A stretch of DNA of 24,304 bases, from positions 1 to 24,304 of the forward strand of contig CAZFDM010000302.1 of assembly GCA_964517975.1 (NCBI GenBank), read 5' to 3'. The DNA is from JBBIRM01 sp964517975. GTDB taxonomy: Bacteria > Desulfobacterota > BSN033 > UBA1163. Both the position numbers and the translations under genes were made by a program. Below are positions 15,521 through 23,597 of the stretch, piece by piece (the first letter of the stretch is position 1; the number at the start of each line of letters is the position of its first letter). Below the pieces are notes generated by a model, which saw only the letters and a list, made by a program, of their open reading frames with translations, was not told the origin of the DNA and made no database searches.

Positions 15521-16486
15521 CTATGTTTTCATGCCTTGACTCTTATACCACTGGACAAATCTTTTAATCCCCTCCTCCATGGTTATTTTGGGTTGGTAGT
15601 TGAGCCTCTGCCTTGCCTTGGTAATGTCTGCAAAAGTGACTGAAACATCACCGGGTTGAGGATCTAACATTTCGAAGTTTGCTTTTTTCCCAAAGGCCTC
15701 CTCAATAAGTTTGACCAATTCTATTAAGGAGGTGGTTTGGGATTCTCCAAGATTATAAATCTCAAACCCCTTGAGGTGAGAGATCGTAGCCATGATCCCA
15801 TCGATCAGATCGTCGATATAAGTATAATCCCTTCGAGAGGAACCATCCCCATAGATTGGAATGACTTCTCCCAGATCAATTAATCGAGTGAATTTGTGAA
15901 TGGCCATCTCTGGCCTCTGCCTCGGACCATAAGCGGTGAAAATTCTGAGGCACGCAATATTCATTCCGTAAAGATGATGATAGGAATAGCAGAGGAGTTC
16001 CCCTGCCCTTTTGGTGACTCCATAAGGGGAGATGGGTTGTATATTAAGATCTTCTTCGGAGAAGGGGATCCTTTGGTTCTCTCCATAGACGGATGAGGAG
16101 GAGGCGAAAATAAACTCTTTCATCCCAAATTCTTTACAGATCTCTAAAAGAGTGATTGTCCCCCGGATATTTACATCTTGGTAGATAAGAGGATGTTCGA
16201 TGGAGGGCCTTACCCCAGCCCTGGCTGCCAGGTGGATGACCAGATTAACCTTATTTTTTTGAAAGATCTCTCGTAGGTGTTCTGGATTACGGATATCCCC
16301 TGTAATTAATTCAAAAAGACTGGGATACTCCTCCGTTAATCCCTCGATGTTTTTGATTTTGATATTGGGATCGTAGAAACTGTCAAAATTATCCAAGCAG
16401 ATTACCCGAGCCCCTTCTCTAAGAAGCCTTCTACAGAGATGGGAACCGATAAAGCCTGCTCCCCCTGTGATTAAAACCGTTTTCAT
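15521..16486 (-). CDS. NAD-dependent sugar-nucleotide epimerase (extended SDR; GalE / UDP-glucuronate 4-epimerase-like)
   Basis: Extended short-chain dehydrogenase likely to epimerise or otherwise convert a UDP-sugar for surface polysaccharide. In the 321-residue protein the NAD-binding TGGAGFIG lies at 7-14, HLAARAGVR at 85-93, a serine cluster near 129-132 and the catalytic YGVTK (Tyr155, Lys159). Substrate-loop words FTAYGPRQRPEMA and YGDGSSRRDYTYIDDL resemble UDP-glucuronate 4-epimerases, so UDP-GlcA/UDP-GalA conversion is the best guess, with UDP-Glc/Gal an alternative. Its ATG overlaps the stop of the MFS gene by four bases (ATGA), which implies translational coupling. No other sugar or glycosyltransferase gene is near. 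Confidence 0.87.
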   Translation of the reverse strand: MKTVLITGGAGFIGSHLCRRLLREGARVICLDNFDSFYDPNIKIKNIEGLTEEYPSLFELITGDIRNPEHLREIFQKNKVNLVIHLAARAGVRPSIEHPLIYQDVNIRGTITLLEICKEFGMKEFIFASSSSVYGENQRIPFSEEDLNIQPISPYGVTKRAGELLCYSYHHLYGMNIACLRIFTAYGPRQRPEMAIHKFTRLIDLGEVIPIYGDGSSRRDYTYIDDLIDGIMATISHLKGFEIYNLGESQTTSLIELVKLIEEAFGKKANFEMLDPQPGDVSVTFADITKARQRLNYQPKITMEEGIKRFVQWYKSQGMKT

Positions 16487-17664
16487 CCCTCCACCACTAC
16501 TTCCCCTCTTTTTGGAGGATATTTTATCAATAAACTGATTCCAAAGCCAATCAGAGGGAGGAAGAAAATCAATTTGAGAGTAATGGGGACTCCAAAATGG
16601 TCTGCAATCATGCCAAGAAGAGTAACCCCAATCCCCCCAGTTCCAATTGCGAAACCCACCATCAATCCTGAAGCTACTCCCAAGCGCTGGGGAAGGAGGG
16701 CTTGGGCCATCACTACGGTTACAGAAAACGTGGAGATCAGAGCCATTCCTGCCAGCCCAATGGCTAAGAAGGCAATTAGGCCTTCCGTATTATAAAAGAT
16801 GATAAAGAGAGGAACAGGCAGGAACATGGTTACTGATAGAAATTTTTTATGCCCCCATTGATCGGCAATAGGTGCACCAATCAATGTCCCTACCACACCC
16901 GCCATCATAAAGGTGGATACGAGTTTTCCTGCATAGATTGGGTCCCCTTTAAGATAGTTAATGTAATAGAAGGGGATGTAGGTGACCAGACCAAATTGTG
17001 TCCAGGATCTTGCAATGACCACACTCACAAGAAGGATAAGGGAGACCAGGTCCTTTTTTGGAATAGGTTTTTTACCAACCTCCTTTGTCTGGATGAAGGC
17101 AGAATGGACCGGAGTGGTCAGCCATGAGATGGAGGAGAGTAAAATCATGGATATTAAGATTCCAGGAACGATCATTCCTGCCGTCCCTTTTAGATTAAAA
17201 GTGGTGACAAGGGTGAGGGCCCAAATTGGACCCAGGGCAAGACCCAAATTTCCTCCAACAGAGAAGATAGACATGCCCGTTGCCTTTTTCTCTCCAGTGA
17301 AAAAATGGGCGGTTTTAAAACCTTCAGGATGAAAACTCGCTACTCCAAAACCACTCACAATGACAAAGAGGAGCAGGAGATAGAAGTTAGGAATCATTCC
17401 TGTGAGGGCCATGCCCAAACAGGCAATCAAAGGGGCCAGAGGAAGAAACCATCCTATGGGACGTCGGTCAGAGAGGTATCCAAAGGCAGGCTGGATCACA
17501 GAGGAGGTAAGGTTCCCAAACAACATCACCAATCCTGAAAGGGTATAGGAAAGATTGAGGGTTTCTTTAAAGAATGGGAGCAGAGCAGGCAGTGAGCCTT
17601 GATTGAGGTCTGTAACCAGATGCGCTGCGCTGAGAATCGCCAGCGCCTTTTTATTCATCTTCAT
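16483..17664 (-). CDS. MFS transporter, fosmidomycin-resistance (Fsr) type
   Basis: Inner-membrane transporter of about 12 helices in 393 residues. The start AHLVTDLNQGSLPALLPFF, SVIQPAFGYLSDR and the ASFHPEGFKTA words are characteristic of the Fsr-like MFS group, named after the fosmidomycin exporter. Many members have unknown substrates, so a fosmidomycin role should not be assumed. The ATG at 17664 is followed two codons later by a second ATG. AAAGGT lies 8 bases upstream of the first. A promoter-like sequence precedes it. Its last four bases overlap the epimerase start, so both proteins are probably made from one transcript, although a functional tie between a drug-type exporter and an epimerase is not obvious. 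Confidence 0.88.
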   Translation of the reverse strand: MKMNKKALAILSAAHLVTDLNQGSLPALLPFFKETLNLSYTLSGLVMLFGNLTSSVIQPAFGYLSDRRPIGWFLPLAPLIACLGMALTGMIPNFYLLLLFVIVSGFGVASFHPEGFKTAHFFTGEKKATGMSIFSVGGNLGLALGPIWALTLVTTFNLKGTAGMIVPGILISMILLSSISWLTTPVHSAFIQTKEVGKKPIPKKDLVSLILLVSVVIARSWTQFGLVTYIPFYYINYLKGDPIYAGKLVSTFMMAGVVGTLIGAPIADQWGHKKFLSVTMFLPVPLFIIFYNTEGLIAFLAIGLAGMALISTFSVTVVMAQALLPQRLGVASGLMVGFAIGTGGIGVTLLGMIADHFGVPITLKLIFFLPLIGFGISLLIKYPPKRGEVVVEG

Positions 17665-17687
17665 TGTTATACCTTTTTAGAGTTATC

Positions 17688-17717
17688 ATTATTGATGATG
17701 AGAATAGGGTTTGTCAA
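17688..17717 (-). promoter_or_regulatory. Sigma-70 promoter for the MFS-epimerase pair
   Basis: On the minus strand TTGACA (17712-17717) is followed after 18 bases by AATAAT (17688-17693, 5 of 6 to consensus). The predicted transcription start near 17681 leaves about 17 bases before the ATG at 17664. The -10 region lies inside a short inverted repeat (ATCAT and ATGAT around 17686-17700), which could be an operator. Confidence 0.55.
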
Positions 17718-18098
17718 ATCGAATTCGGGACTCTACTTGAGATCTCTGAAAAAGGATACAATAAACCATTCTCCAGTAAGGGAGGGTAGGAGAAAAAACC
17801 ATCCTGCCCGTATCGGATACCGATGAATAATGGTAGGGTAACGATTTATCCCTTACCTAAATAAAGATATTCGGTAAGCCACAAGGGCTTATCCTACAAG
17901 AAACCAACCTACAAAGGTTTCGCTAAAAATTCTCTTAAAACGATTATTTGCAAATAAAATTTACAGACTTTTTTAGAGGTTTCTACTCAAAGAATAGACA
18001 TTTTGAAATTTTTTGGATATGATTAATAAAACGGTTTAGGGATTCGATAGTTAAGCGTGTTGAATCCTGCCTGATTCTTTAGTGTAAGAAAGGATCTC
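17718..18098. other. Intergenic stretch with several small palindromes
   Basis: This gap between divergent genes has no ORF of note. It holds a cluster of short symmetric elements: GTATCGGATAC (17810-17820) overlapping ATCGGATACCGAT (17812-17824), a hairpin with GGTAAGCC (17873-17880) and GGCTTATC (17886-17893) around ACAAG (one wobble pair), and AAACC/GGTTT about 20 bases further on. None is followed by a T-run. The last part leads to AAAGGATC, the ribosome binding site of the cooC-like gene. TTGAAA (18003-18008) with ATAAAA 17 bases later is a weak promoter candidate. The palindromes could be protein-binding sites or a structured leader. Confidence 0.35.
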
Positions 18099-18872
18099 AT
18101 GAAGATTGCTATTTCTGGTAAAGGGGGGGTTGGGAAGACGACCCTTGCAGGGGTGATGGCCAGAATATTAGCGGCCCAGGGGAGAAAAGTCCTTGCAGTG
18201 GATGCCGATCCAGATTCAAATCTTTCTTCGGCCATCGGGCTTCCGAAGGAATTGGCTGAAAGACTTTTACCCATTGCCTCCATGTCTTCTTTGATCGAAG
18301 AAAGAACAGGAGCAAAAAAGGGGACATTCGGCTCTCTATTTAAACTCAATCCAAAGGTAGACGACCTTCCCGAGGAGTTAGGGGTCAATTATCAAGGGGT
18401 AAAACTTCTTCTTCTTGGTTGCATTCCTCAGGGGGGTGGAGGTTGTTTCTGTCCAGAGAATGTTCTTCTCAAGAATTTGGTTCGTCATCTGCTTGTCCAG
18501 AGGGAGGAAGCGCTGATTATCGATATGGAGGCAGGGTTGGAACATCTGGGCAGGGGGAGCACTGGAAATGTCGATGCCTTGATTGTGGTCGTGGAGCCCG
18601 GGCAGAGAGCCATCAATACAGCCCGGCAGATTAAGAAATTGGCTGAAGATTTGAACCTCAAAAAGATTATGATCGTTGGGAATAAAATCACCTCTCAAGA
18701 AGATAGAACGATGATTGAGGAGAGCCTTTCTGAATTTCCAATCCTTGGCCATATGAGGTTTAATCCCAAAATTCTTCAAGCAGATCGAGAAGGGAAATCC
18801 CCCTATGACCTGGATGAAAAAATCAAAGAAGAAGTAGTCGCGATCCTCACGGAACTTGAGAAAAGAATCTGA
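18099..18872 (+). CDS. CooC-like nickel-insertion ATPase (CO dehydrogenase maturation factor)
   Basis: MinD/ParA-type P-loop ATPase of the CooC group, which supplies nickel to carbon monoxide dehydrogenases. In the 257-residue protein the deviant Walker A KGGVGKTT lies at 8-15 with Lys at both ends, followed by VLAVDADPDSNLSSAIG, the CxC motif Cys116-Phe-Cys118 in GGGGCFCPEN, the IIDMEAGLEHLGRGS switch II region and IMIVGNKI. The CxC pair matches the metal-binding cysteines at the CooC dimer interface. The ATG has AAAGGATC upstream. No CODH, acetyl-CoA synthase or hydrogenase gene is in the window. The next gene is plsC-like, 117 bases on. A role in CODH maturation is inferred from the family alone. 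Confidence 0.85.
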   Translation: MKIAISGKGGVGKTTLAGVMARILAAQGRKVLAVDADPDSNLSSAIGLPKELAERLLPIASMSSLIEERTGAKKGTFGSLFKLNPKVDDLPEELGVNYQGVKLLLLGCIPQGGGGCFCPENVLLKNLVRHLLVQREEALIIDMEAGLEHLGRGSTGNVDALIVVVEPGQRAINTARQIKKLAEDLNLKKIMIVGNKITSQEDRTMIEESLSEFPILGHMRFNPKILQADREGKSPYDLDEKIKEEVVAILTELEKRI

Positions 18873-18989
18873 CTATGAGTTAAGAGTTTAGAATTAAAGG
18901 TTTATGATTCAAAAATTTTATGGACACGACCCACGGACACGAGACACGATTTTATGATCCGAACCATTTTTGTCTGGTCTTGAATTGTA

Positions 18990-19670
18990 ATGGCAACCCT
19001 GGTTCTGGGGTTTCTGGCCTTCGTGACCTATCCCTTTGATCGTAAGGGAAAAGTGGTCCATCTTTACGCAAGGCTTTGGGGGAAGGCAGCCCTTTTTGCA
19101 ACTCGGGTGAAGGTCAGAGTAGAAGGCTTAGAAAACTTAAATGGGAAAGGACCTTATATCTTTATGTCGAATCATCAAGGTTATTATGACATCTTTGCCC
19201 TTCTCGGTAACCTCCCCATCCAGTTTAAATGGTTGGCAAAAAAGGAACTCTTTTCGATTCCCTTTTTTGGCTGGACCATGGCCGTAGCAGGCTACATCCG
19301 CATCGATCGAGAGGGGACTCGGGAGACTGTGAAAGCCATGAATCAGGCAGCGAGAAGGATTCGAGAGGGGTTGTCGGTGGTCATCTTTCCAGAAGGTTCA
19401 AGAAGCCCGGATGGTTCTATTCAGCCTTTTAAAAAAGGAGGGTTTACTCTCGCAATTAAATCAAAAGTCCCCATCGTTCCCATTGCGATTTCTGGAAGCA
19501 GAGAGATCATGCCCAAGGAGAGATTGACTGCCTCTCCGGGTGAAATAAGGATCCGAGTGGGGGCTCCCATTGATATCCAGAACTACTCTATGAAGGATCG
19601 GAATAGCCTGATGAAGAAGGTAAGGGAGAGCATCTTAGAAAGTTTTCATCTCATTTCCAAAGGAGGGTAA
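18990..19670 (+). CDS. plsC: 1-acyl-sn-glycerol-3-phosphate acyltransferase-like protein (PlsC family)
   Basis: Transfers an acyl chain to lysophosphatidic acid to make phosphatidic acid, at the inner membrane. From ATG 18990 the 226-residue protein has a short hydrophobic N-terminus, the acyltransferase motif I NHQGYYD (His62-x4-Asp67), the GYIRIDREG block, motif III FPEGSRS (133-139) and motif IV VPIVPIAISG. Oddity: an in-frame ATG at 18954 precedes eleven codons that read like a normal PlsC N-terminus (MIRTIFVW, then S, TGA, I, V) but are broken by TGA at 18981-18983. The coordinates use the first ATG after that stop. No clear ribosome binding site precedes either ATG. The active site is complete, so the shorter protein may work with a shortened membrane anchor. 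ftsK starts 10 bases after the stop. Confidence 0.88.
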   Translation: MATLVLGFLAFVTYPFDRKGKVVHLYARLWGKAALFATRVKVRVEGLENLNGKGPYIFMSNHQGYYDIFALLGNLPIQFKWLAKKELFSIPFFGWTMAVAGYIRIDREGTRETVKAMNQAARRIREGLSVVIFPEGSRSPDGSIQPFKKGGFTLAIKSKVPIVPIAISGSREIMPKERLTASPGEIRIRVGAPIDIQNYSMKDRNSLMKKVRESILESFHLISKGG

Positions 19671-19680
19671 TGAGAGGAAG

Positions 19681-21912
19681 ATGATCGAGGACTCCATTAA
19701 AGAAAGATTGAAACACGAGATAGGTGGGATTCTACTGGTAACGTTGGCGATCTTTCTTTTCCTAAGTCTGGTCTCCTATAGCCCAATGGACCCCTCCTTC
19801 TTTTCTTACACCTCCCCAAAAACGAAGGAGATCCAGAACTGGATGGGAATCATTGGTGCCTATCTCTCAAGCCTCCTTTTTCAAGGATTTGGACTGGCCT
19901 CCTTTTTGATTCCATTCGTCTTGGGTGCATTCGCCATCAGTTTTATTTTTAGATGGGAATGGAAATATATTTCCTTGAAATTGACTGGATTGGCAGTGAT
20001 CCTATTTGCCACCTCAACGTTTATGAGGTTGTGGCTCAAACCCTTCCATTTCTACTCCCCTGATCTCCTCCTTGGAGGAATTTTTGGAGAAGTTTTTTCA
20101 AGACTCCTTATCCGGTACTTTAACCTTCCTGGTGCCACAGTGATCTTGGTCGTTGTGTTAATCCTCTCCTTTATATTAGGGACAGGAATCTCTTTCATCT
20201 CACTCCTGAGGCGATTGGTCAAGGGAGTGAACAGGGTCATTGAAAAGATTGGAACACTGAAGATGGTTCGGACGGAGAGGGCCAAAAGGGAGAAGCGAGT
20301 AAAAAAGCAGAGAGAGGATACAGTCGAAGTCAAAGTGACGCCTCCCCCCACCGTGGTTGAGATCCCCACCTCGCCTCCCAAAAAAGTGGAGCCTCCTCGT
20401 CAGGAGGTTTTTGAATTTGTCGAACCAAAACAGGCCTATCAACTCCCCCCCATCTCTTTATTGGAGGCTGAGGTTGAGAAGAGGGCAAAGATTGATCGAG
20501 AAAGCCTCATTATGAACTCCCGTATCTTAGAGAAGAAACTTTTAGATTATGGGGTGGAGGGAAAGGTGGTTGAGGTCAGGCCTGGTCCTGTGATCACGGT
20601 CTATGAATTTGAACCTGCTCCTGGAGTCAAGGTCAGCCGAATCGTAAATTTGGCCGACGACCTCGCCCTTGCACTAAGTGCCCTCTCAATCAGAATCGTC
20701 GCTCCAATTCCTGGAAAATCAGTCGTTGGGATTGAAGTCCCCAATGCCAATAGGGAGATGGTCTATCTTAAAGAGATCATCGACACCGATGTTTTTCGAT
20801 CCTCCAAATCGAAACTCTCCTTTGGACTGGGGAAAGACATTTCAGGAGAGCCCTTTATCGTTGACCTCGCCCGAATGCCACACCTTTTAGTGGCTGGATC
20901 GACCGGTTCAGGGAAAAGTGTTTCAATTAACTCGATGATCTGTAGCATCCTCTTTAAAGCCACTCCAGAAGAAGTGAAATTCCTGATGATCGACCCTAAG
21001 ATGTTGGAGCTCTCCGATTATGAAGGGATCCCCCATCTTTTACTCCCAGTGGTGACCAATCCCAAAAAAGCTGCTGCGTCCTTGAAGTGGTTGGTGGATG
21101 AGATGGAAAGGCGATATACGGTCTTGGCTGAAAAAGGGGTGCGAAATATTGAGGCCTATCATCAGAGAATGGAGAAGGAACAGAAGGAGAAGGGAAAGGT
21201 TTATAAACGAAAGGGAGACCTTCTTGAAGAAGAAGAGGAGAGGGCCTCTGAGGCCATGGAGAAGCTACCTTATATTGTTGTGGTGATCGATGAACTGGCT
21301 GATTTGATGATGATCTCCTCCAGGGAGGTAGAAGAGTCTATTACGAGGCTTGCCCAGATGGCAAGGGCTGTGGGCATCCATCTCATCCTGGCCACTCAAC
21401 GTCCTTCCGTCGACGTGCTCACCGGAATCATCAAAGCCAACTTCCCAGCCAGAATATCATTTCAGGTCACTTCTAAAGTTGACTCGCGAACGATTCTTGA
21501 TACGATTGGTGCAGAACATCTCTTGGGGGCGGGGGATATGCTTTTTCTTCCGCCAGGCAGTTCTAAAATGATTCGGATTCATGGTGCCTTTGTCTCGAGC
21601 TCGGAGATCAAGCGGATCGTGGAGTTTTTGAAAAAACAAGGCAAACCTTCCTATGACCCCACCATCCTCCAGGAGGTAAAGAAGGAAAAGGAGTCGATAG
21701 GTGAGGAGGATGAGTATGATGAAAAATACGATGAGGCAGTGGCCTTCGTAGCAGAAACCGGTCAGGCCTCCATCTCACTCATCCAAAGACGATTCAGGAT
21801 TGGTTACAATCGAGCGGCCCGAATTATTGAGAAGATGGAGGAGGAAGGAGTGGTGGGACCCTCTGATGGGATTAAACCGAGAGAGGTTCTGATTAAAAAG
21901 ATTGAACCCTAA
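19681..21912 (+). CDS. ftsK: DNA translocase FtsK/SpoIIIE
   Basis: Septum-located motor that pumps chromosome termini apart and helps dimer resolution. In the 743-residue protein about four transmembrane helices lie at residues 10-180, a short basic/proline linker at 190-250, then the alpha/beta motor with Walker A GSTGSGKSV (Lys412) and Walker B YIVVVIDELADLMM (Asp537-Glu538). The motor continues with LILATQRPSVDVLTGIIKAN. A C-terminal gamma winged helix follows (about 680-743), with RRFRIGYNRAARIIEKME for recognising polar DNA motifs. The linker is much shorter than in E. coli, as is common outside gammaproteobacteria. A charged Lys/Glu-rich insert sits before Walker B (about 495-528). GAGAGGAAG before the ATG is a good ribosome binding site. 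lolA follows 92 bases later. Confidence 0.96.
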   Translation: MIEDSIKERLKHEIGGILLVTLAIFLFLSLVSYSPMDPSFFSYTSPKTKEIQNWMGIIGAYLSSLLFQGFGLASFLIPFVLGAFAISFIFRWEWKYISLKLTGLAVILFATSTFMRLWLKPFHFYSPDLLLGGIFGEVFSRLLIRYFNLPGATVILVVVLILSFILGTGISFISLLRRLVKGVNRVIEKIGTLKMVRTERAKREKRVKKQREDTVEVKVTPPPTVVEIPTSPPKKVEPPRQEVFEFVEPKQAYQLPPISLLEAEVEKRAKIDRESLIMNSRILEKKLLDYGVEGKVVEVRPGPVITVYEFEPAPGVKVSRIVNLADDLALALSALSIRIVAPIPGKSVVGIEVPNANREMVYLKEIIDTDVFRSSKSKLSFGLGKDISGEPFIVDLARMPHLLVAGSTGSGKSVSINSMICSILFKATPEEVKFLMIDPKMLELSDYEGIPHLLLPVVTNPKKAAASLKWLVDEMERRYTVLAEKGVRNIEAYHQRMEKEQKEKGKVYKRKGDLLEEEEERASEAMEKLPYIVVVIDELADLMMISSREVEESITRLAQMARAVGIHLILATQRPSVDVLTGIIKANFPARISFQVTSKVDSRTILDTIGAEHLLGAGDMLFLPPGSSKMIRIHGAFVSSSEIKRIVEFLKKQGKPSYDPTILQEVKKEKESIGEEDEYDEKYDEAVAFVAETGQASISLIQRRFRIGYNRAARIIEKMEEEGVVGPSDGIKPREVLIKKIEP

Positions 21913-22004
21913 GCGATAAAAGGTAGGCGATGAACCATGATGGGTAAACCTTGTGCCCTAATCGTTAGATCGTTTGGAGTGAATAAACGGAAAAGGTGAG
22001 GTTA

Positions 22005-22712
22005 ATGAATATGAAAAAGATATCACGTTTAATCCTTGTTCTAGTTATGTTCTTCTTTACAGTCCAACCCCCTTTGGCCTTTAGCCTCACAGGTCAAGAG
22101 GTGTTGAAAGAGGTCCAGAAACGATATGAGATCACCAATGATTTAGAGGCCAATTTCATACAGGAAACCCTTGGGAAGATGATGAAGGGGTATTCGAAAG
22201 CAGAAGGAAAGGTCTATTTTAAGAAGAAGGGAATGATGCGGTGGGACTATAAGACCCCTAACCAGAAACTCATTTCAAATGGCGTGACCCTCTGGTACTA
22301 TCAACCCGAGGAGAAACAGGTCCTCATCTACAATGTTTCAAAGGCTATTGGGGAGAGGGTGCCCTTGGCCTTTCTATCTGGAGAGGGGAATCTGAGCCGC
22401 GATTTTACCCTAACCAACTTTAATGAATCGATTGTTCAGGGAGAAGACCATTTTATCTTAGAGATGATTCCCAAACAACCCTTTCAAGCATTAGCGAAAT
22501 TGATCCTGACCGTGGACAAGAAAACTTATATGGTTGTTCAGACGGATGTCTACGATGAATTCGGGAATGTGACTCGAACACGGTTCATCGATATAAAGAC
22601 CAATCTCTCGCCTCCCAATTCTATTTTCAATTTCACTATTCCCCCTGGGACAGAGGTATTGCAGTTGAGGGAGCCCCCTGGTTCACCTTCCGTTGGGAAG
22701 GGAACCAGATAG
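22005..22712 (+). CDS. lolA: Outer-membrane lipoprotein carrier protein LolA
   Basis: Periplasmic chaperone that carries lipoproteins from the inner membrane (LolCDE) to the outer membrane. In the 235-residue protein the N-terminus is a signal peptide (about residues 1-26, with AFS before LTGQEV as probable cleavage). The mature protein has the LolA-type fold features: ITNDLEANFIQET, EGKVYFKKKGMMRWDY, LISNGVTLWYYQPEEKQV, and later ILTVDKKTYMVVQTDVYDEFGN. I chose ATG 22005 since AGGTGAGG stands a few bases upstream. A GTG at 21996 and an ATG at 22011 are in-frame alternatives. It lies in an ftsK-lolA-recO order also seen in other anaerobic Gram-negatives. Confidence 0.9.
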   Translation: MNMKKISRLILVLVMFFFTVQPPLAFSLTGQEVLKEVQKRYEITNDLEANFIQETLGKMMKGYSKAEGKVYFKKKGMMRWDYKTPNQKLISNGVTLWYYQPEEKQVLIYNVSKAIGERVPLAFLSGEGNLSRDFTLTNFNESIVQGEDHFILEMIPKQPFQALAKLILTVDKKTYMVVQTDVYDEFGNVTRTRFIDIKTNLSPPNSIFNFTIPPGTEVLQLREPPGSPSVGKGTR

Positions 22713-22749
22713 TTTTACTCAGATTTTGAAGGTAACCCTTTTCTCATTT

Positions 22750-23526
22750 ATGCCTGTCTACACGACCCATGCTATTGTAATCCGATCCCTCCCTTACGGG
22801 GAGTCAGATAAGATTGTCACCTTCTTTACAAAAAATTTTGGAAAGTTAAAGGCCATTGCAAAAGGAGCACGAAGAAGTAAGAAGAGGTTTCAAAATGCCC
22901 TCGACCTCTTCACCCATATACGGCTTATCTTTTTTGATCGAGAGGGAATGGGCTTGGCGAGGGCAGAGGGTTGCGATATTCTAAATTCTTTTCCAAATAT
23001 AAGAGAGGATCTCAAGAAGATCTTCTTTGGTCACTACTTCTTAGAGTTGGTCAATGAAATGGCTGGGGAGCGAGAAGCCCATCCTGAGGTCTATGAACTC
23101 CTCCTTGCTTTTCTATCCACCCTTGAAAGGGAGGAAGCCAAAGAAGGTTATCTGAGGATATTTGAGATTCGAATGCTTTCTCTTTTTGGTTATCGACCCA
23201 ATATGAGACATTGTGATATCTGTAAGAAGGGAATGGATGATTTGAAGGGGGTTGGGGCGATTTTTTTCTCATTGGAAAAAGGGGGCCTTATCTGCGAAAC
23301 GTGTTCGAATAAAAGGGATAACCTCATTCCTCTCTCCTGGGGGACAGCCCGATTGCTTGAAGGAATCACCCAGATGGAGCCGTCAATGGTTGAGAGGCTC
23401 AAATTTACCTCCCAGGCATTATCGGAGAGCCGAGAGATTCTCCCAAAATTCATCGCCTATCAATTGGGAAAGGAGTTAAAGTCTTGGAAGGCTATAAAGG
23501 CGAAATTCGGAATTCGGGATGAGTGA
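22750..23526 (+). CDS. recO: DNA repair protein RecO
   Basis: Recombination mediator that helps RecR load RecA on SSB-coated DNA. The 258-residue protein has the N-terminal OB fold with THAIVIRSLPYGESDKIVTF and GKLKAIAKGARRSKKRF, a helical domain, and a four-cysteine zinc site (Cys155, Cys158, Cys182, Cys185 in CDIC and CETC). The ATG at 22750 is preferred over an in-frame TTG at 22693 that overlaps lolA, because family homology begins at VYTTHAIV, just after this ATG. GAAGGT upstream is rather distant, so the ribosome binding site is weak. lolA precedes it by 37 bases and glyQ follows by 71. Confidence 0.93.
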   Translation: MPVYTTHAIVIRSLPYGESDKIVTFFTKNFGKLKAIAKGARRSKKRFQNALDLFTHIRLIFFDREGMGLARAEGCDILNSFPNIREDLKKIFFGHYFLELVNEMAGEREAHPEVYELLLAFLSTLEREEAKEGYLRIFEIRMLSLFGYRPNMRHCDICKKGMDDLKGVGAIFFSLEKGGLICETCSNKRDNLIPLSWGTARLLEGITQMEPSMVERLKFTSQALSESREILPKFIAYQLGKELKSWKAIKAKFGIRDE

Positions 23527-23530
23527 TGGG

Positions 23531-23560
23531 TTGACATTTGAGACTTAAAAGTGGTAAACC
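23531..23560 (+). promoter_or_regulatory. Weak candidate promoter before glyQ
   Basis: A perfect TTGACA at 23531-23536 is followed after 18 bases by TAAACC (23555-23560) with a TGG extension just before it, so only the -35 half is good. The same stretch carries an inverted repeat, TGGGTT (23527-23532) and AACCCA (23556-23561). It might let glyQ be expressed independently of recO. Confidence 0.25.
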
Positions 23561-23597
23561 CAACTTCATTAAAAAGGAGTTCTTTAGAGGAGGAATG

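Noticed and set aside
15505..15532. GGGA/TCCC hairpin between coaX and the epimerase as a shared terminator
   Set aside because: Only four base pairs pair cleanly, and no adequate T-run follows on either strand.
18922..18949. Direct repeat GGACACGA (18922-18929 and 18935-18942, with a partial third copy)
   Set aside because: It is too short and local to support a repeat element, and no function follows from it.
18981..19012. TGA in plsC as a selenocysteine codon; a hairpin AACCC (18995-18999) with GGGTT (19008-19012) lies just downstream
   Set aside because: PlsC proteins are not known as selenoproteins, the residue would fall in a membrane anchor, and the stem is only 5 bp, so a nonsense change or a downstream start is simpler.
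22693..22749. TTG start for recO overlapping lolA
   Set aside because: RecO family homology begins just after the ATG at 22750. The extra 19 codons are shared with the lolA end and look like non-family sequence.
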